Made by a program: the position numbers and the translations under genes
Part shown: in pieces, positions 1 through 7,604 of the stretch
Numbering within the stretch: position 1 is the first letter of the stretch
Layout: the number at the start of each line of letters is the position of its first letter
Notes under the pieces: model-generated
Database searches by the model: none
What the model was told of the DNA's origin: nothing
What the model saw: the letters and a program-made list of their open reading frames with translations, nothing else
Virus record (IMG/VR): IMGVR_UViG_3300034103_000398
Location: 1 to 64,000 of that record
Strand: one strand, 5' to 3'
DNA: 64,000 nt
DNA from: a virus

Positions 1-217
1 TCCAGAACAATTCCTCACCTTGGACACTTACGTTGCCCTTGCCATAGTTGAGAACAACCTTGACTGGCTCGATAATGTCTTTAACCAAGTTCCAGTCTTG
101 TGCTTTGATAGCATCGAGAACCTTCTGGAAAGTGATGTGTGATTTACTAATAGTGTGGGGCTTAGAACCAATCACAACTGTGATACTATTGCCCTGCATG
201 ATAAACGGATAGCTCAT
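1..217 (-). CDS. rIIB: rIIB-like protein, N-terminal part (cut by window edge)
   Basis: Reads on the minus strand from an ATG at 217 and runs off the window, leaving 72 residues that begin MSYPFIMQGNSITVV. It sits directly downstream of the rIIA-like gene with a 1-base gap, the T4 order rIIA-rIIB, and its N-terminus fits rIIB-like proteins of large myophages. The pair is membrane-associated in T4 and affects lysis and exclusion; the function here is inferred from position and partial similarity only. Confidence 0.55.
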   Translation of the reverse strand, partial: MSYPFIMQGNSITVVIGSKPHTISKSHITFQKVLDAIKAQDWNLVKDIIEPVKVVLNYGKGNVSVQGEELFW

Positions 218-218
218 T

Positions 219-2375
219 TTAAACACCTTTCTTTGTGTCAACCAAATTAATATATTCAGCGAGGTCTTTACCCTCTGTGCTGTACTTGCTGATGCCTTTG
301 ATAAGCGGGTAACGCTTAAAAATTGCTTCAACTTCTTTGTTGTACTTATCAATCAAGGTAGCAGGATCAACATTTGTTGATGTAGCAACTTTGTACTGTC
401 GGCACAACCATTCCAAACTCTGACGCATTTTCTCGTCAGATTCTTTCACATCCTTGAAAGTGTTGAACAACACAATGTAAGGACTAGCAGTATTTGTAAT
501 GTGTTTAGTAGCATTATACTGGTAAAGTTCTTTCCAGTCAATACTTTGTTTGACCAAACCCATCACATCACTTTGACCCAACTTAGCCAACTTACCCTTA
601 ACATGTTCGTCAAGGTTAACCCAGTTCTTTTGAGCCTTGATAGCTTCAATGTCACCTTTACGCACGCCATAAATGTGATCAGTGTAGATACCACTCTTAC
701 GCAAGTGAACTTCCAAAGTCTTGATATCTTCAACAACACCGAGGTTCTTGTAGCCGCTCAAGGGCAAGTAGTAGTAAGTTTGTTTACTATCGAATGCACT
801 AGCCTTGCCACCATCACGCCATACCATTTCAGCACGATCACGCCAACCACGACTGCGACCTTCTTCCAATCGCATGATAGTTACATTAGCACCCATACCA
901 CCTGCACGTTCTTTTTCAAGCAACGAACTAGCCTGCAGAATCTTAGATTCTGGAGGGTTAGACAATGCAGTGAAGAAAGCTTTAGTGTTGAATGGCTTAT
1001 TCTTGTCAACAGCCTCGACCACATACACAGTTGACTGGTATGCAGTAGACTTACTGTTTTTCCAATGAAACTTGGCTCGCTCAGTAGCGCCTACCTTAGT
1101 GTCATTAACCACAAAGTAAATATCTTCGCTTACTTGAATTTCCCATTCAGAGGACAATGTATTGCCAGCCGATGTAGTAATGTAACTATTCTTAGGCTTG
1201 TTTGTAGAGCAGGCAGCATAACTACGGTTCTTGCTGAAACTACGAACCACAATATTGTACTTGCTTGCCAAGTCACTAACAGGCATTTTGAAAGTTTTCA
1301 GTGCATTCCAACGATTGGTAGTAGGAGAAAACAATTCAAACTTAGTGTCGATGGTATACTTAACCACAGCTTGAATGAACAAATTATCATTGTGACGCTT
1401 TGACAAATAAAGAGCACGATCCCACAAGTTGGTAATCTTGTCAGCCTCTATAGCAATGTGGATTGCCAATTGTGCATTCAATGCTACCAATTTGTTTTTG
1501 ATAGCCTCAATAGTTTGAGGAATGTAACTCAAACCTTCACGACTTGCTTGAAAATCAAGTTCGCCAATATTGAATTCCATTACCAGACCACAATTCAACA
1601 GACCATGCAGACCACCAAGAGATTTTTCTGCGTTGGGCACTTCGATGGGATACTTGATGTTACCCATGATAGCATAGCTACGGTTGTTGCCTTCAGAAGA
1701 ATAGTGAACACCAGGAATGATATCCTTTTCCTTGTATTCAGGATCTTTGAATTTGAAATCAGCGTAGCCCGAAACTACTGGACGCAGTTTGAAGTATTCG
1801 TACACATGACGAGCCTCTTGACGGAACTTGTCAAAGTCGTAACGTTCTTCCACAGCAAACCGAACCTCAACACCTGCTGGTTCAGTAGTTTGTTCATCCA
1901 TCATTTTAGCGATAGACGGAACACCTTGCTCGTTGATGAAGGCTGTGTAAATACCTTTAACGCCGTCTTTAATCGCTGTAACGGTGAAGTTGTCGGTATA
2001 GGAGAATGGAGACTTGCTACCGAGACCCAACGCACCGATAAATTCATTGGACGCTGTTTTGGTACTTTCAAAATAAGTGGTGTAGATGTTGGTGACTTGG
2101 TCGTGCGAGAGACCAGTACCATAGTCTCGGATTGAGAACCAGGGTTCGAGACTGTTGGGGAGGTGAACATCAAAGGGGGTGTCTTGCTTGCCAGCTGCCG
2201 TATGTGAGTCCACTGCATTGCAGGAGAGTTCTCGGACGATTGCTCGGATTTTGTTTGCATACAAACCTGAGGACAGAATGTTGAAAGCCTTCGCACTATT
2301 GCGAATGCGGAACTCACCAATCTCGCCCACGTTGGACATGATTGCTTCGTTTTGGGGTGCGGCGTTGATAATCAT
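219..2375 (-). CDS. rIIA: rIIA-like protein with GHKL ATPase fold
   Basis: 718 residues, close to T4 rIIA length. The N-terminal third has GHKL-ATPase motifs: IVRELSCNAVDSH (about residues 45-57, N-box) and the G1/G2-like stretches IRDYGTGLS and GALGLGSKSPFSY (about 77-85 and 113-125). This is the histidine-kinase/Hsp90-like fold known for rIIA. The ATG at 2375 has an AGGAA ribosome site. rIIB follows with a 1-base gap, suggesting cotranscription. In T4 rIIA is a membrane-associated protein affecting lysis timing and superinfection or exclusion phenotypes; the same role here is inferred. Confidence 0.85.
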   Translation of the reverse strand: MIINAAPQNEAIMSNVGEIGEFRIRNSAKAFNILSSGLYANKIRAIVRELSCNAVDSHTAAGKQDTPFDVHLPNSLEPWFSIRDYGTGLSHDQVTNIYTTYFESTKTASNEFIGALGLGSKSPFSYTDNFTVTAIKDGVKGIYTAFINEQGVPSIAKMMDEQTTEPAGVEVRFAVEERYDFDKFRQEARHVYEYFKLRPVVSGYADFKFKDPEYKEKDIIPGVHYSSEGNNRSYAIMGNIKYPIEVPNAEKSLGGLHGLLNCGLVMEFNIGELDFQASREGLSYIPQTIEAIKNKLVALNAQLAIHIAIEADKITNLWDRALYLSKRHNDNLFIQAVVKYTIDTKFELFSPTTNRWNALKTFKMPVSDLASKYNIVVRSFSKNRSYAACSTNKPKNSYITTSAGNTLSSEWEIQVSEDIYFVVNDTKVGATERAKFHWKNSKSTAYQSTVYVVEAVDKNKPFNTKAFFTALSNPPESKILQASSLLEKERAGGMGANVTIMRLEEGRSRGWRDRAEMVWRDGGKASAFDSKQTYYYLPLSGYKNLGVVEDIKTLEVHLRKSGIYTDHIYGVRKGDIEAIKAQKNWVNLDEHVKGKLAKLGQSDVMGLVKQSIDWKELYQYNATKHITNTASPYIVLFNTFKDVKESDEKMRQSLEWLCRQYKVATSTNVDPATLIDKYNKEVEAIFKRYPLIKGISKYSTEGKDLAEYINLVDTKKGV

Positions 2376-2400
2376 TTAAAAATTCCTGTGTGTGTGTTAA

Positions 2401-2601
2401 TTAGTTGCCAGCGTAGATAGAAACATACTCTTGACCTTCATCCAAGTCAAAAGGACCGCATTCACTGACTTCATCGGAAATATATGCAGACGACAATTGA
2501 CCACAATCACCTGATGCGCCGTGACGATAGAAAACTTGCTTGTCGCCATGACCTTCGGCTTGAAGTTTCTGAAGATTTTCGATGAATTTAGTCAGTGTCA
2601 T
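2401..2601 (-). CDS. Small phage protein of unknown function
   Basis: 66 residues, acidic C-terminal half (SECGPFDLDEGQEYV). No recognised domain. It is preceded by a sigma70-like promoter (2634-2662) and lies just upstream of rIIA, so it may be first in that transcript. Confidence 0.6.
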   Translation of the reverse strand: MTLTKFIENLQKLQAEGHGDKQVFYRHGASGDCGQLSSAYISDEVSECGPFDLDEGQEYVSIYAGN

Positions 2602-2633
2602 TTTAGTTCCTATGTTTCAGTGTCAATACAAGT

Positions 2634-2662
2634 ATTGTATCAGAGTTTGGATTTATTGTCAA
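2634..2662 (-). promoter_or_regulatory. Early sigma70-type promoter
   Basis: Minus strand TTGACA (2657-2662), 17-bp spacer starting ATAAATC, TACAAT (2634-2639). Drives the gene at 2401-2601. Confidence 0.75.
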
Positions 2663-2663
2663 A

Positions 2664-2867
2664 TTATAGGGTCATGCCAAATTCGGGTGCGTCCTGTTGA
2701 ATACCTGGCCAAATATAATCCAGATCAACTTCTGTCCATGTACCACGGGCCAATAGCGCCACTTTTTTAGCAAGAGTTGCCTCAGTGTAAACTCCAACCA
2801 CTTCAGAAGTAGAGTAATCTTCACGGGAAAATCCTGAACCAGCCCGGTGAACGACATAAACTTTCAT
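2664..2867 (-). CDS. Small phage protein of unknown function
   Basis: 67 residues starting MKVYVVHRAGSGFSRED with an alternating beta/alpha look and a conserved-looking DLDYIWPG segment. No family recognised. It lies 9 bases downstream of the gene at 2877 and has its own ATG. Confidence 0.6.
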   Translation of the reverse strand: MKVYVVHRAGSGFSREDYSTSEVVGVYTEATLAKKVALLARGTWTEVDLDYIWPGIQQDAPEFGMTL

Positions 2868-2876
2868 TTCAGGTCC

Positions 2877-3092
2877 TTAAACGTAAAAATCAGTCTTAAA
2901 ACCAAGTTTGTTATAGACACATTCACGGACTGCGGTGTCAGTAGCCTCGCCGAAGTCTTCTGGGAAACGCTCAGCCAAACTACGGAGTTCAGCAAGAACT
3001 TGGGGCCAAGTCATATTGAGTACTTTAGCACTACGCACGATTGCGTCAACTGCATCGTCACCGAAACCTGTGTACATTGAGTATTTTGCCAT
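2877..3092 (-). CDS. Small phage protein of unknown function
   Basis: 71 residues, predicted helical, no recognised domain. It is first in a short operon behind the perfect-consensus promoter at 3126-3154. Confidence 0.6.
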   Translation of the reverse strand: MAKYSMYTGFGDDAVDAIVRSAKVLNMTWPQVLAELRSLAERFPEDFGEATDTAVRECVYNKLGFKTDFYV

Positions 3093-3125
3093 TTTGTAGT
3101 CCTTTAGTTAACTGTCTATGTAATG

Positions 3126-3154
3126 ATTATATACCCAAAACGATTTATTGTCAA
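3126..3154 (-). promoter_or_regulatory. Early promoter, perfect sigma70 consensus
   Basis: TTGACA (3149-3154), 17 bp, TATAAT (3126-3131). Upstream of 2877-3092. Confidence 0.85.
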
Positions 3155-3381
3155 TCCTTTTTGTTCAGTTCCTTCAGTGTTTCCTGATGTTCAAGGCGAC
3201 TGAGGGTGATAGAATAAAAGAGGTAACCGAACCAAGCAAATAAGCCTAGACCTAGTGCATTGAATAATACAATAGCACTAAAGTTCGCTATAATGAAGGC
3301 GACGATTGCCGCACCAGCTAACGACAGTACAAACAAACCGACAGTTTGCAGTAATGCTTTTTGTTTAAGAGAGAGTTTCAT
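3151..3381 (-). CDS. Small membrane protein
   Basis: 76 residues from the ATG at 3381 (MKLSLKQKALLQTVG); an upstream in-frame start would run into the preceding gene. It has two hydrophobic helices (about residues 8-30 and 36-58) and a charged C-terminal tail (RLEHQETLKELNKKD), so an inner-membrane hairpin protein is likely. It overlaps the 48-residue gene upstream by 17 bases. Function unknown. Confidence 0.65.
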   Translation of the reverse strand: MKLSLKQKALLQTVGLFVLSLAGAAIVAFIIANFSAIVLFNALGLGLFAWFGYLFYSITLSRLEHQETLKELNKKD

Positions 3382-3511
3382 TTTGAGTTTCCTTAGTGAG
3401 AATAGAACCGGTGAACAATGTGCCACCGTATGCTTGTTGATAAGTTTCTGCTACAGCCTTGATAAAGAAAGTGAATACTTTACCATTACCTGTAATCAAC
3501 GTGAATTTCAT
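3365..3511 (-). CDS. Short unknown phage protein (48 aa)
   Basis: Reads MKFTLITGNGKVFTFFIKAVAE... to a stop inside the next gene. A promoter (3543-3571) and an AGGAA ribosome site precede the ATG. The beta-strand-rich N-terminus with the KAVAETYQQAYGG segment looks like a genuine small phage protein; no function is known. Confidence 0.6.
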   Translation of the reverse strand: MKFTLITGNGKVFTFFIKAVAETYQQAYGGTLFTGSILTKETQNETLS

Positions 3512-3542
3512 ACTTCCAATTCCTTATCGTTTCAATACATGT

Positions 3543-3571
3543 ATTGTATCAGGAAATGGATTTATTGTCAA
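3543..3571 (-). promoter_or_regulatory. Early sigma70-type promoter
   Basis: TTGACA (3566-3571), 17 bp, TACAAT (3543-3548). Drives 3365-3511. Confidence 0.75.
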
Positions 3572-4029
3572 CCGGGGCTAGTTACCTCTTGCCATGAGCA
3601 TCGATATTTGTCCCAAAGTTCACCAGTTGGTGCAAAATCCTTAAAAGATATTTTAATGTTTTGTCCTTTTAAGTTAGCGTATGCCTCATGAGGTATCTTC
3701 ATAAAATACAATCTATGAAAGGTTTCCCCTCTATAACAAAGGCACACCCTCAATGTTCCTATTTTGTTTTCGATACCAATTGTTGCCTGCCGTTGAAAGC
3801 TACTAGTGTACCTGCCTGCCATTGCAAATTTAGCATCGGTGCCGTCTAGGAAGTCTTTACCTTTTTGATTTCGTTTTTCGCATAATGAGGTGTGGGGCAT
3901 ATGTTTTGCTAATACTTTTTCCCAAAAATAACCTGCGCTATTTTGATCTTCAAGTAACCGAGTGAGTTCATGCTTGCGCAATACGTCTTCATTATACAAA
4001 GTTTCAACTAATTCGTGCAAAAATTTCAT
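3568..4029 (-). CDS. Unknown phage protein, possible nuclease fold
   Basis: 153 residues. The middle carries GKDFLDGTDAKFA and IGIENKIGTLRV, a D...DxK/ExK arrangement that could be a PD-(D/E)XK nuclease core. I do not recognise the family, so this is only a structural hint. A TTGACA box lies at 4059-4064, but the matching -10 site reads TAGGAA and doubles as the ribosome site 7 bases from the ATG, so the promoter looks decayed. Confidence 0.55.
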   Translation of the reverse strand: MKFLHELVETLYNEDVLRKHELTRLLEDQNSAGYFWEKVLAKHMPHTSLCEKRNQKGKDFLDGTDAKFAMAGRYTSSFQRQATIGIENKIGTLRVCLCYRGETFHRLYFMKIPHEAYANLKGQNIKISFKDFAPTGELWDKYRCSWQEVTSPG

Positions 4030-4060
4030 GTATTCTTCCTATCAGGAATTGGATTTATTG

Positions 4061-4312
4061 TCAACCGTGCTTTAGAATCATGTAGGTGAGTTCAGGGCCG
4101 CCCACTAGTACACATTGACTTGTGTACTTTAGATACCCTTCATCCTGACGATAATTTGAAAACAAATTAACTACACGAACCTGCTTGGGTGTGATCTTGA
4201 TGACTTTACCCACATACAAACTATTGTGATGGCAGAATCCAACATAGTCATCAACCTTGACCTCACGACCTAGCAAGTCTCGGTGATCTTCGGGTGAAGC
4301 TTTAGTACTCAT
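4061..4312 (-). CDS. Small beta-barrel-like unknown protein
   Basis: 83 residues with VKVDDYVGFCHHNSLYVGKV followed by ITPKQVRVVNLF, an SH3/KOW-like strand pattern. It overlaps the end of the upstream basic gene by 11 bases. No function known. Confidence 0.55.
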   Translation of the reverse strand: MSTKASPEDHRDLLGREVKVDDYVGFCHHNSLYVGKVIKITPKQVRVVNLFSNYRQDEGYLKYTSQCVLVGGPELTYMILKHG

Positions 4313-4460
4313 TTTTGTTACGGTGTTTCTGTTTACGATTGTATTCAGACTTTTTAGACTTCACAACCTTAGGTTTGAACGGTGTGTTGTCATCAAAAAG
4401 CACACGATGGGCACGATGTTTCATCGGCTCGATTTTGAAGGATATTATTTCTCGTTTCAT
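4302..4460 (-). CDS. Short basic phage protein, DUF7230-like
   Basis: 52 residues from the ATG at 4460. The C-terminus is strongly basic with PFKPKVVKSKKSEYNRKQKH, which resembles a recurrent phage family of small basic proteins of unknown function. The -10 hexamer ends 7 bases before this ATG, so the transcript would start at or next to the start codon. Confidence 0.6.
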   Translation of the reverse strand: MKREIISFKIEPMKHRAHRVLFDDNTPFKPKVVKSKKSEYNRKQKHRNKNEY

Positions 4461-4467
4461 AACCCAT

Positions 4468-4496
4468 ATTATAGCATGAGTTTTATTTAGTGTCAA
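4468..4496 (-). promoter_or_regulatory. Early promoter, perfect consensus, abutting the start codon
   Basis: TTGACA (4491-4496), 17 bp, TATAAT (4468-4473); only 7 bases separate the -10 box from the ATG at 4460. Confidence 0.8.
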
Positions 4497-4810
4497 CCAA
4501 TGGTCAGTTCAATACGCTTGATGTTTTTGATAGTGAAACTACGCCACTCACCTTTTTCCAAATCAAAAACACGCAAAGCCTTTGTGCTATCGGATTGCTT
4601 GCGAGACTTAGCATCTTCTTTGATAACGACAGGTGGCAATTTGCTTTCTTCCAATGTACACTTCATCACCCGTTCAGTACCATCGACTTTTGTGAATGTG
4701 ATCTTAGCCTCTGTGGTTGGGAGAATACTCTTCAACCAATTGAAAATTTGTTTTTCCAACTTGTCATCAATCTCAGCAGGAATAGAGGGTGCGGTAAATT
4801 CAGTTGTCAT
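4493..4810 (-). CDS. WYL_2 / Sm-like SH3 beta-barrel phage protein (DUF2693)
   Basis: 105 residues from the ATG at 4810. The segment ITFTKVDGTERVMKCTLEES, then KALRVFDLEKGEWRSFTIKNI, matches the phage family once called DUF2693, a small Sm-like/SH3 beta barrel. The fold suggests nucleic-acid or ligand binding; the role is unknown. Upstream in-frame codons lie inside the preceding gene. Confidence 0.7.
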   Translation of the reverse strand: MTTEFTAPSIPAEIDDKLEKQIFNWLKSILPTTEAKITFTKVDGTERVMKCTLEESKLPPVVIKEDAKSRKQSDSTKALRVFDLEKGEWRSFTIKNIKRIELTIG

Positions 4811-4811
4811 T

Positions 4812-5114
4812 TTATTCTTTCCAAGGTGTAAAAAATGTTTCGATCTTTTTATCTTTAGACCAACTTTTAGTGTAATCATTATCAATGTCACACAAAGCCA
4901 GTGCTTCTTTCTTTGAGACTACACGATGGCTAACAATCGTTTCATCTAGGTGTTCTTGTGAAAATTCTTGTGCCTCATTCATAGTCACTGTATCCAGTGC
5001 CCATAATGATTTGTCATTGTTATAGTTATCGGTGCCGACAGGCACTTCAACTACATAACGCATACGAAACATAGAAACAGTTTCAACAAGAACCAATTGT
5101 GTTTTTTTACTCAT
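4812..5114 (-). CDS. Conserved phage protein of unknown function
   Basis: 100 residues starting MSKKTQLVLVETVSMFRMRY, with an alpha/beta pattern and acidic central part. Overlaps the upstream membrane gene by 4 bases (ATGA), implying translational coupling. Function unknown. Confidence 0.6.
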   Translation of the reverse strand: MSKKTQLVLVETVSMFRMRYVVEVPVGTDNYNNDKSLWALDTVTMNEAQEFSQEHLDETIVSHRVVSKKEALALCDIDNDYTKSWSKDKKIETFFTPWKE

Positions 5115-5398
5115 GTTATCATCCTAATTAATCCAACAGTGTCAATAGTAGTCAGCAATATATAGTTAGCCAACATACCAAAAGATTTCCTAGTCCAACT
5201 AGCCCAAGCATACATAGCACAGCCAAGAATCCAAGCAGGATAAAGAGTGAGTAGCGGAGGGTTGGGGACTGTAAGTGCCATAGTAATACTGCACCCGATG
5301 CTAATAGCCCAAGCAATAAGCTCAACAATAAAGCGAACTCGGTGAGATTTAAAGTCATCCCGTATCCATTCTAATGTTCCTATCAATATTGAAATCAT
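5111..5398 (-). CDS. Small polytopic membrane protein
   Basis: 95 residues from the ATG at 5398, which overlaps the stop of the upstream gene (ATGA). Three hydrophobic segments; the region GCAMYAWASWTRKSFGMLAN faintly recalls the end of PnuC-type transporters, but it is too short for a full transporter. Function unknown. Confidence 0.55.
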   Translation of the reverse strand: MISILIGTLEWIRDDFKSHRVRFIVELIAWAISIGCSITMALTVPNPPLLTLYPAWILGCAMYAWASWTRKSFGMLANYILLTTIDTVGLIRMIT

Positions 5399-5751
5399 GG
5401 AAGCTCGGTGCAAGTTCTTTCGGTATAAATTCTACCATCAGAAGTTCGCATTTCTCGCCACTCTGTACACTCTACGATTGGTGGAGGTGGAGTAACGATA
5501 ACCTCACGTGGGCGATTCATATGGTCAATGATAATCGCAGTACCGACACCTCCGATAATAGCAGGTACTACCCAATCACCACGATTGTTATGATAGTGAC
5601 GATGCGGGGCAGGTCGTACTGGTCGTACCGGATAGTGATAGTGGTGATGTTGTTGAATATGTTGGGCGTTTGGTCGATGGTTATGCTGTGCCTGCGCAGG
5701 CAACATAACTGCTAAAAATGCAAAACCAACAATAGCATAAATTTTATTCAT
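5395..5751 (-). CDS. Secreted or periplasmic His/Pro-rich protein
   Basis: 118 residues from the ATG at 5751. A Sec signal peptide is visible (MNKIYAIVGFAFLAVMLPAQAQ, cleavage after AQA, about residue 20). It is followed by a histidine/proline-rich segment (QQHHHYHYPVRPVRP), a short hydrophobic stretch (VVPAIIGGVGTAIII) and a Cys-containing tail. Metal binding through the histidines is possible but unproven. It is unusual among these cytosolic small proteins in being exported. Confidence 0.6.
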   Translation of the reverse strand: MNKIYAIVGFAFLAVMLPAQAQHNHRPNAQHIQQHHHYHYPVRPVRPAPHRHYHNNRGDWVVPAIIGGVGTAIIIDHMNRPREVIVTPPPPIVECTEWREMRTSDGRIYTERTCTELP

Positions 5752-6268
5752 TTGTAATTCCTTTGTGATGGTCGATTGCTTGTTGTAAAACAATCTCGAC
5801 CATTTTATTTAGTGTGATATCACGCTTATGTGCTTCCATTGCCAACTTGAGAATTACATCATCATCTAGATCGACCGGAACAACAATTCGTTTGTCAAAC
5901 GGTAGATTGTTGAACACCGCATGTGCCTTTTCTAAAAAGTCTTCACATACTTCCAACTCAGTGTAGTTGGTATTGTCCCAAGCATGAAAGGGTTCTACTT
6001 TCTTTTCTTTACACTCGTTGATGAATTGTTCGCGAAATTCTGGATTCAGAAATCGATATGGACCTGGCAAGTTGTCATCACCGTCAGGCTTAGCACTAAC
6101 ATCGGCTTGATATACGGTTTGAGATACGGTGTCAAAGATAACCGATCCATGTGCATACTCAGATTCAAAATCCAAGTATCGTGCATTGGGACCAAACGAT
6201 TGCCATTGATACTCGCTACCGTCTGTAATTCGGTGACTGAAACATTCATTAAATTTACTTAGATGCAT
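5744..6268 (-). CDS. Protein with C-terminal ribbon-helix-helix-like domain
   Basis: 174 residues. The last about 45 residues (RIVVPVDLDDDVILKLAMEA, then HKRDITLNKMVEIVLQQAI) fit the ribbon-helix-helix fold of Arc/MetJ-type DNA-binding proteins and antitoxins. The N-terminal about 115 residues are of unknown function. It could be a small transcription regulator acting on DNA as a dimer; targets are unknown. Promoter at 6296-6324. Confidence 0.6.
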   Translation of the reverse strand: MHLSKFNECFSHRITDGSEYQWQSFGPNARYLDFESEYAHGSVIFDTVSQTVYQADVSAKPDGDDNLPGPYRFLNPEFREQFINECKEKKVEPFHAWDNTNYTELEVCEDFLEKAHAVFNNLPFDKRIVVPVDLDDDVILKLAMEAHKRDITLNKMVEIVLQQAIDHHKGITNE

Positions 6269-6295
6269 GATGATTCCTATATTTTAGATGTTACA

Positions 6296-6324
6296 TTGTA
6301 CTTCAATATCCGTTAGATGTCAAA
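6296..6324 (-). promoter_or_regulatory. Early sigma70-type promoter
   Basis: TTGACA (6319-6324), 17 bp, TACAAT (6296-6301); upstream of 5744-6268 and the genes following it. Confidence 0.7.
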
Positions 6325-6346
6325 TGATTTGGGAAGGATTGGATGT

Positions 6347-6568
6347 TCATTCTTCAACTCCGAGATGTTCTTTTAACGCTTCAAAATCTTCCTCACAGCC
6401 CAAGCCACCATTTTCTTTGGCCCACAGATAACATTCTTTCACAATCAACTCGGCGAACTTTTCCTTGTCAAAGTAGAATGTTGGAGTAGGGTGCCCGTCA
6501 TTGCCAGGGAGATATTCCTCTCCTCTGATAGTAGCTTGTTCAATAAGTTCCTTGATTCGTTCGTTCAT
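6347..6568 (-). CDS. Small paralogous protein (EKFAELI...GVEE family), copy 1
   Basis: 73 residues from the ATG at 6568, chosen because the two paralogues (9857-10141, 10254-10496) also begin MNE(R/Q)I. All three share KFAELI followed by a Glu-Cys pair in the middle and end in GVEE. Widespread small phage proteins of this type have no known function. Confidence 0.65.
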   Translation of the reverse strand: MNERIKELIEQATIRGEEYLPGNDGHPTPTFYFDKEKFAELIVKECYLWAKENGGLGCEEDFEALKEHLGVEE

Positions 6569-6569
6569 T

Positions 6570-6653
6570 TTAGAATCCATCTTTGATCAAGATTGCCAGG
6601 CCCATGATGATAACGGGCAACATAACGATAACAAGATTAGTAATTGCGGTCAT
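6570..6653 (-). CDS. 27-residue membrane peptide
   Basis: Reads MTAITNLVIVMLPVIIMGLA and ends IKDGF, a single hydrophobic helix. Its ATG overlaps the stop of the upstream gene (ATGA) and its stop lies 1 base before the next ATG, so it sits in a coupled chain. A single-pass membrane micropeptide is likely. Confidence 0.45.
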   Translation of the reverse strand: MTAITNLVIVMLPVIIMGLAILIKDGF

Positions 6654-6859
6654 GCCATTTCCTTAGAGATTTTCTTTGCACGGATTTTTTGAGACAGTGT
6701 GGGCGTTTCATACTTAGTATCCCAGCCCCAACCCTTAGCATTGTCCTCGGGTTCTTTTTCATACAGTTTGTAAGCCTTGCGAGCCATTGAGGCTGTCTTG
6801 AATTCAATCTCAGTGACTGAACCATCTTTGTATTCAATGTAGAAGAATGCACCTGACAT
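6650..6859 (-). CDS. Small unknown phage protein
   Basis: 69 residues starting MSGAFFYIEYKDGSVTEIEF, with strands then a basic helical tail. Behind the promoter at 6892-6920. Function unknown. Confidence 0.6.
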   Translation of the reverse strand: MSGAFFYIEYKDGSVTEIEFKTASMARKAYKLYEKEPEDNAKGWGWDTKYETPTLSQKIRAKKISKEMA

Positions 6860-6891
6860 GTTTGCTCCGTTGTTTGACTGTCTAAGACTCT

Positions 6892-6920
6892 ATTATATGC
6901 CCGAACCGAATTAAAGTCAA
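6892..6920 (-). promoter_or_regulatory. Early sigma70-type promoter
   Basis: TTGACT (6915-6920), 17 bp, TATAAT (6892-6897). Drives 6650-6859 and downstream genes. Confidence 0.75.
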
Positions 6921-7159
6921 CCTTTGATGTAGTCGAACAAGTGCGCCTTATCGTAAGCATTTTTTACTACAGGAAGATTGTTACGCCAAATTGCAAACTT
7001 TGTTATTAATCGTTCTGTCTTATCAAGTAGTTTGGTTCCTATTACTGGAACAGGACTGATAATAAGGGCCAGAAGACACAAAAGTATTACAAAAGGAACC
7101 ATTGGAATAGTAATCATCCAAAAGATAACATTTAGTTTAAGTTTAGGATTTATTCTCAT
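6917..7159 (-). CDS. Small membrane protein
   Basis: 80 residues with one long hydrophobic segment (about residues 10-42, FWMITIPMVPFVILLCLLAL onward) and a basic C-terminal half. Overlaps the upstream GIY-YIG gene by 4 bases (ATGA). Function unknown. Confidence 0.55.
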   Translation of the reverse strand: MRINPKLKLNVIFWMITIPMVPFVILLCLLALIISPVPVIGTKLLDKTERLITKFAIWRNNLPVVKNAYDKAHLFDYIKG

Positions 7160-7485
7160 TTGACTCCGAATGTGTTAAGTGCAGGTTGCAATGTGTTAAT
7201 CAATTCAGTCTCGCGGCTATGAGCAGGACGCTTGCCGCGTACAACTTCAACAGTACCAAAAACAAAACGCTCGGCACCACGCTCACGCAATGCACGGCTC
7301 AGACCCCAATCTTTGTTTTCAGCGAGGGCCCTCTGGAGATGTTTCTGCATCCTGCGATTCAATGTTTTACGCACATTGCCTTTAAAAGACAGCACGGTCA
7401 ATCCAATGTAATACTCAAGTGTTACAGTATCTTGAATATAATACAAGATGTGATTGCGGTCAGTTCGGCGTTTTCTTGAGTTCAT
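7156..7485 (-). CDS. GIY-YIG-type nuclease, stand-alone
   Basis: 109 residues covering one GIY-YIG domain: YYI (residues 15-17) and YYIGLT (25-30), a basic helix with RRMQKHL (44-50), and a late Glu/Asn pair (ETELINTLQPALN). No DNA-recognition domain follows, so it resembles free-standing phage seg-type or repair nucleases rather than a complete homing enzyme. Its ATG lies 6 bases from the -10 box of the promoter at 7492-7520, so the mRNA may be leaderless. Confidence 0.65.
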   Translation of the reverse strand: MNSRKRRTDRNHILYYIQDTVTLEYYIGLTVLSFKGNVRKTLNRRMQKHLQRALAENKDWGLSRALRERGAERFVFGTVEVVRGKRPAHSRETELINTLQPALNTFGVK

Positions 7486-7491
7486 GCATGA

Positions 7492-7520
7492 ATTATAACG
7501 CCAAATTCATTTATTGTCAA
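7492..7520 (-). promoter_or_regulatory. Early promoter, perfect consensus, abutting the start codon
   Basis: TTGACA (7515-7520), 17 bp, TATAAT (7492-7497); 6 bases to the ATG at 7485. Confidence 0.8.
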
Positions 7521-7527
7521 GTTTTGG

Positions 7528-7535
7528 GATAAATA
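7528..7535 (+). promoter_or_regulatory. Late-type promoter box GATAAATA
   Basis: Plus strand GATAAATA followed by AAAGTGAG. The same upstream block stands before the other plus-strand HNH gene (54584-54591). Resembles the T4 late box TATAAATA. Confidence 0.5.
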
Positions 7536-7604
7536 AAAGTGAGGGTCACGGAATTGCAGTTCCCACCCTCTCTAATGCTAAAGTTTTACAAAAGGAGCAC
7601 CAGC

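Noticed and set aside
501-2135. Plus-strand frames opposite rIIA
   Set aside because: Shadow frames of a strongly coding minus-strand gene; no ribosome sites, no protein-like composition.
5111-5398. PnuC nicotinamide riboside transporter
   Set aside because: Too short and lacks the family's conserved WxxW and charged residues; only a general membrane-protein likeness.
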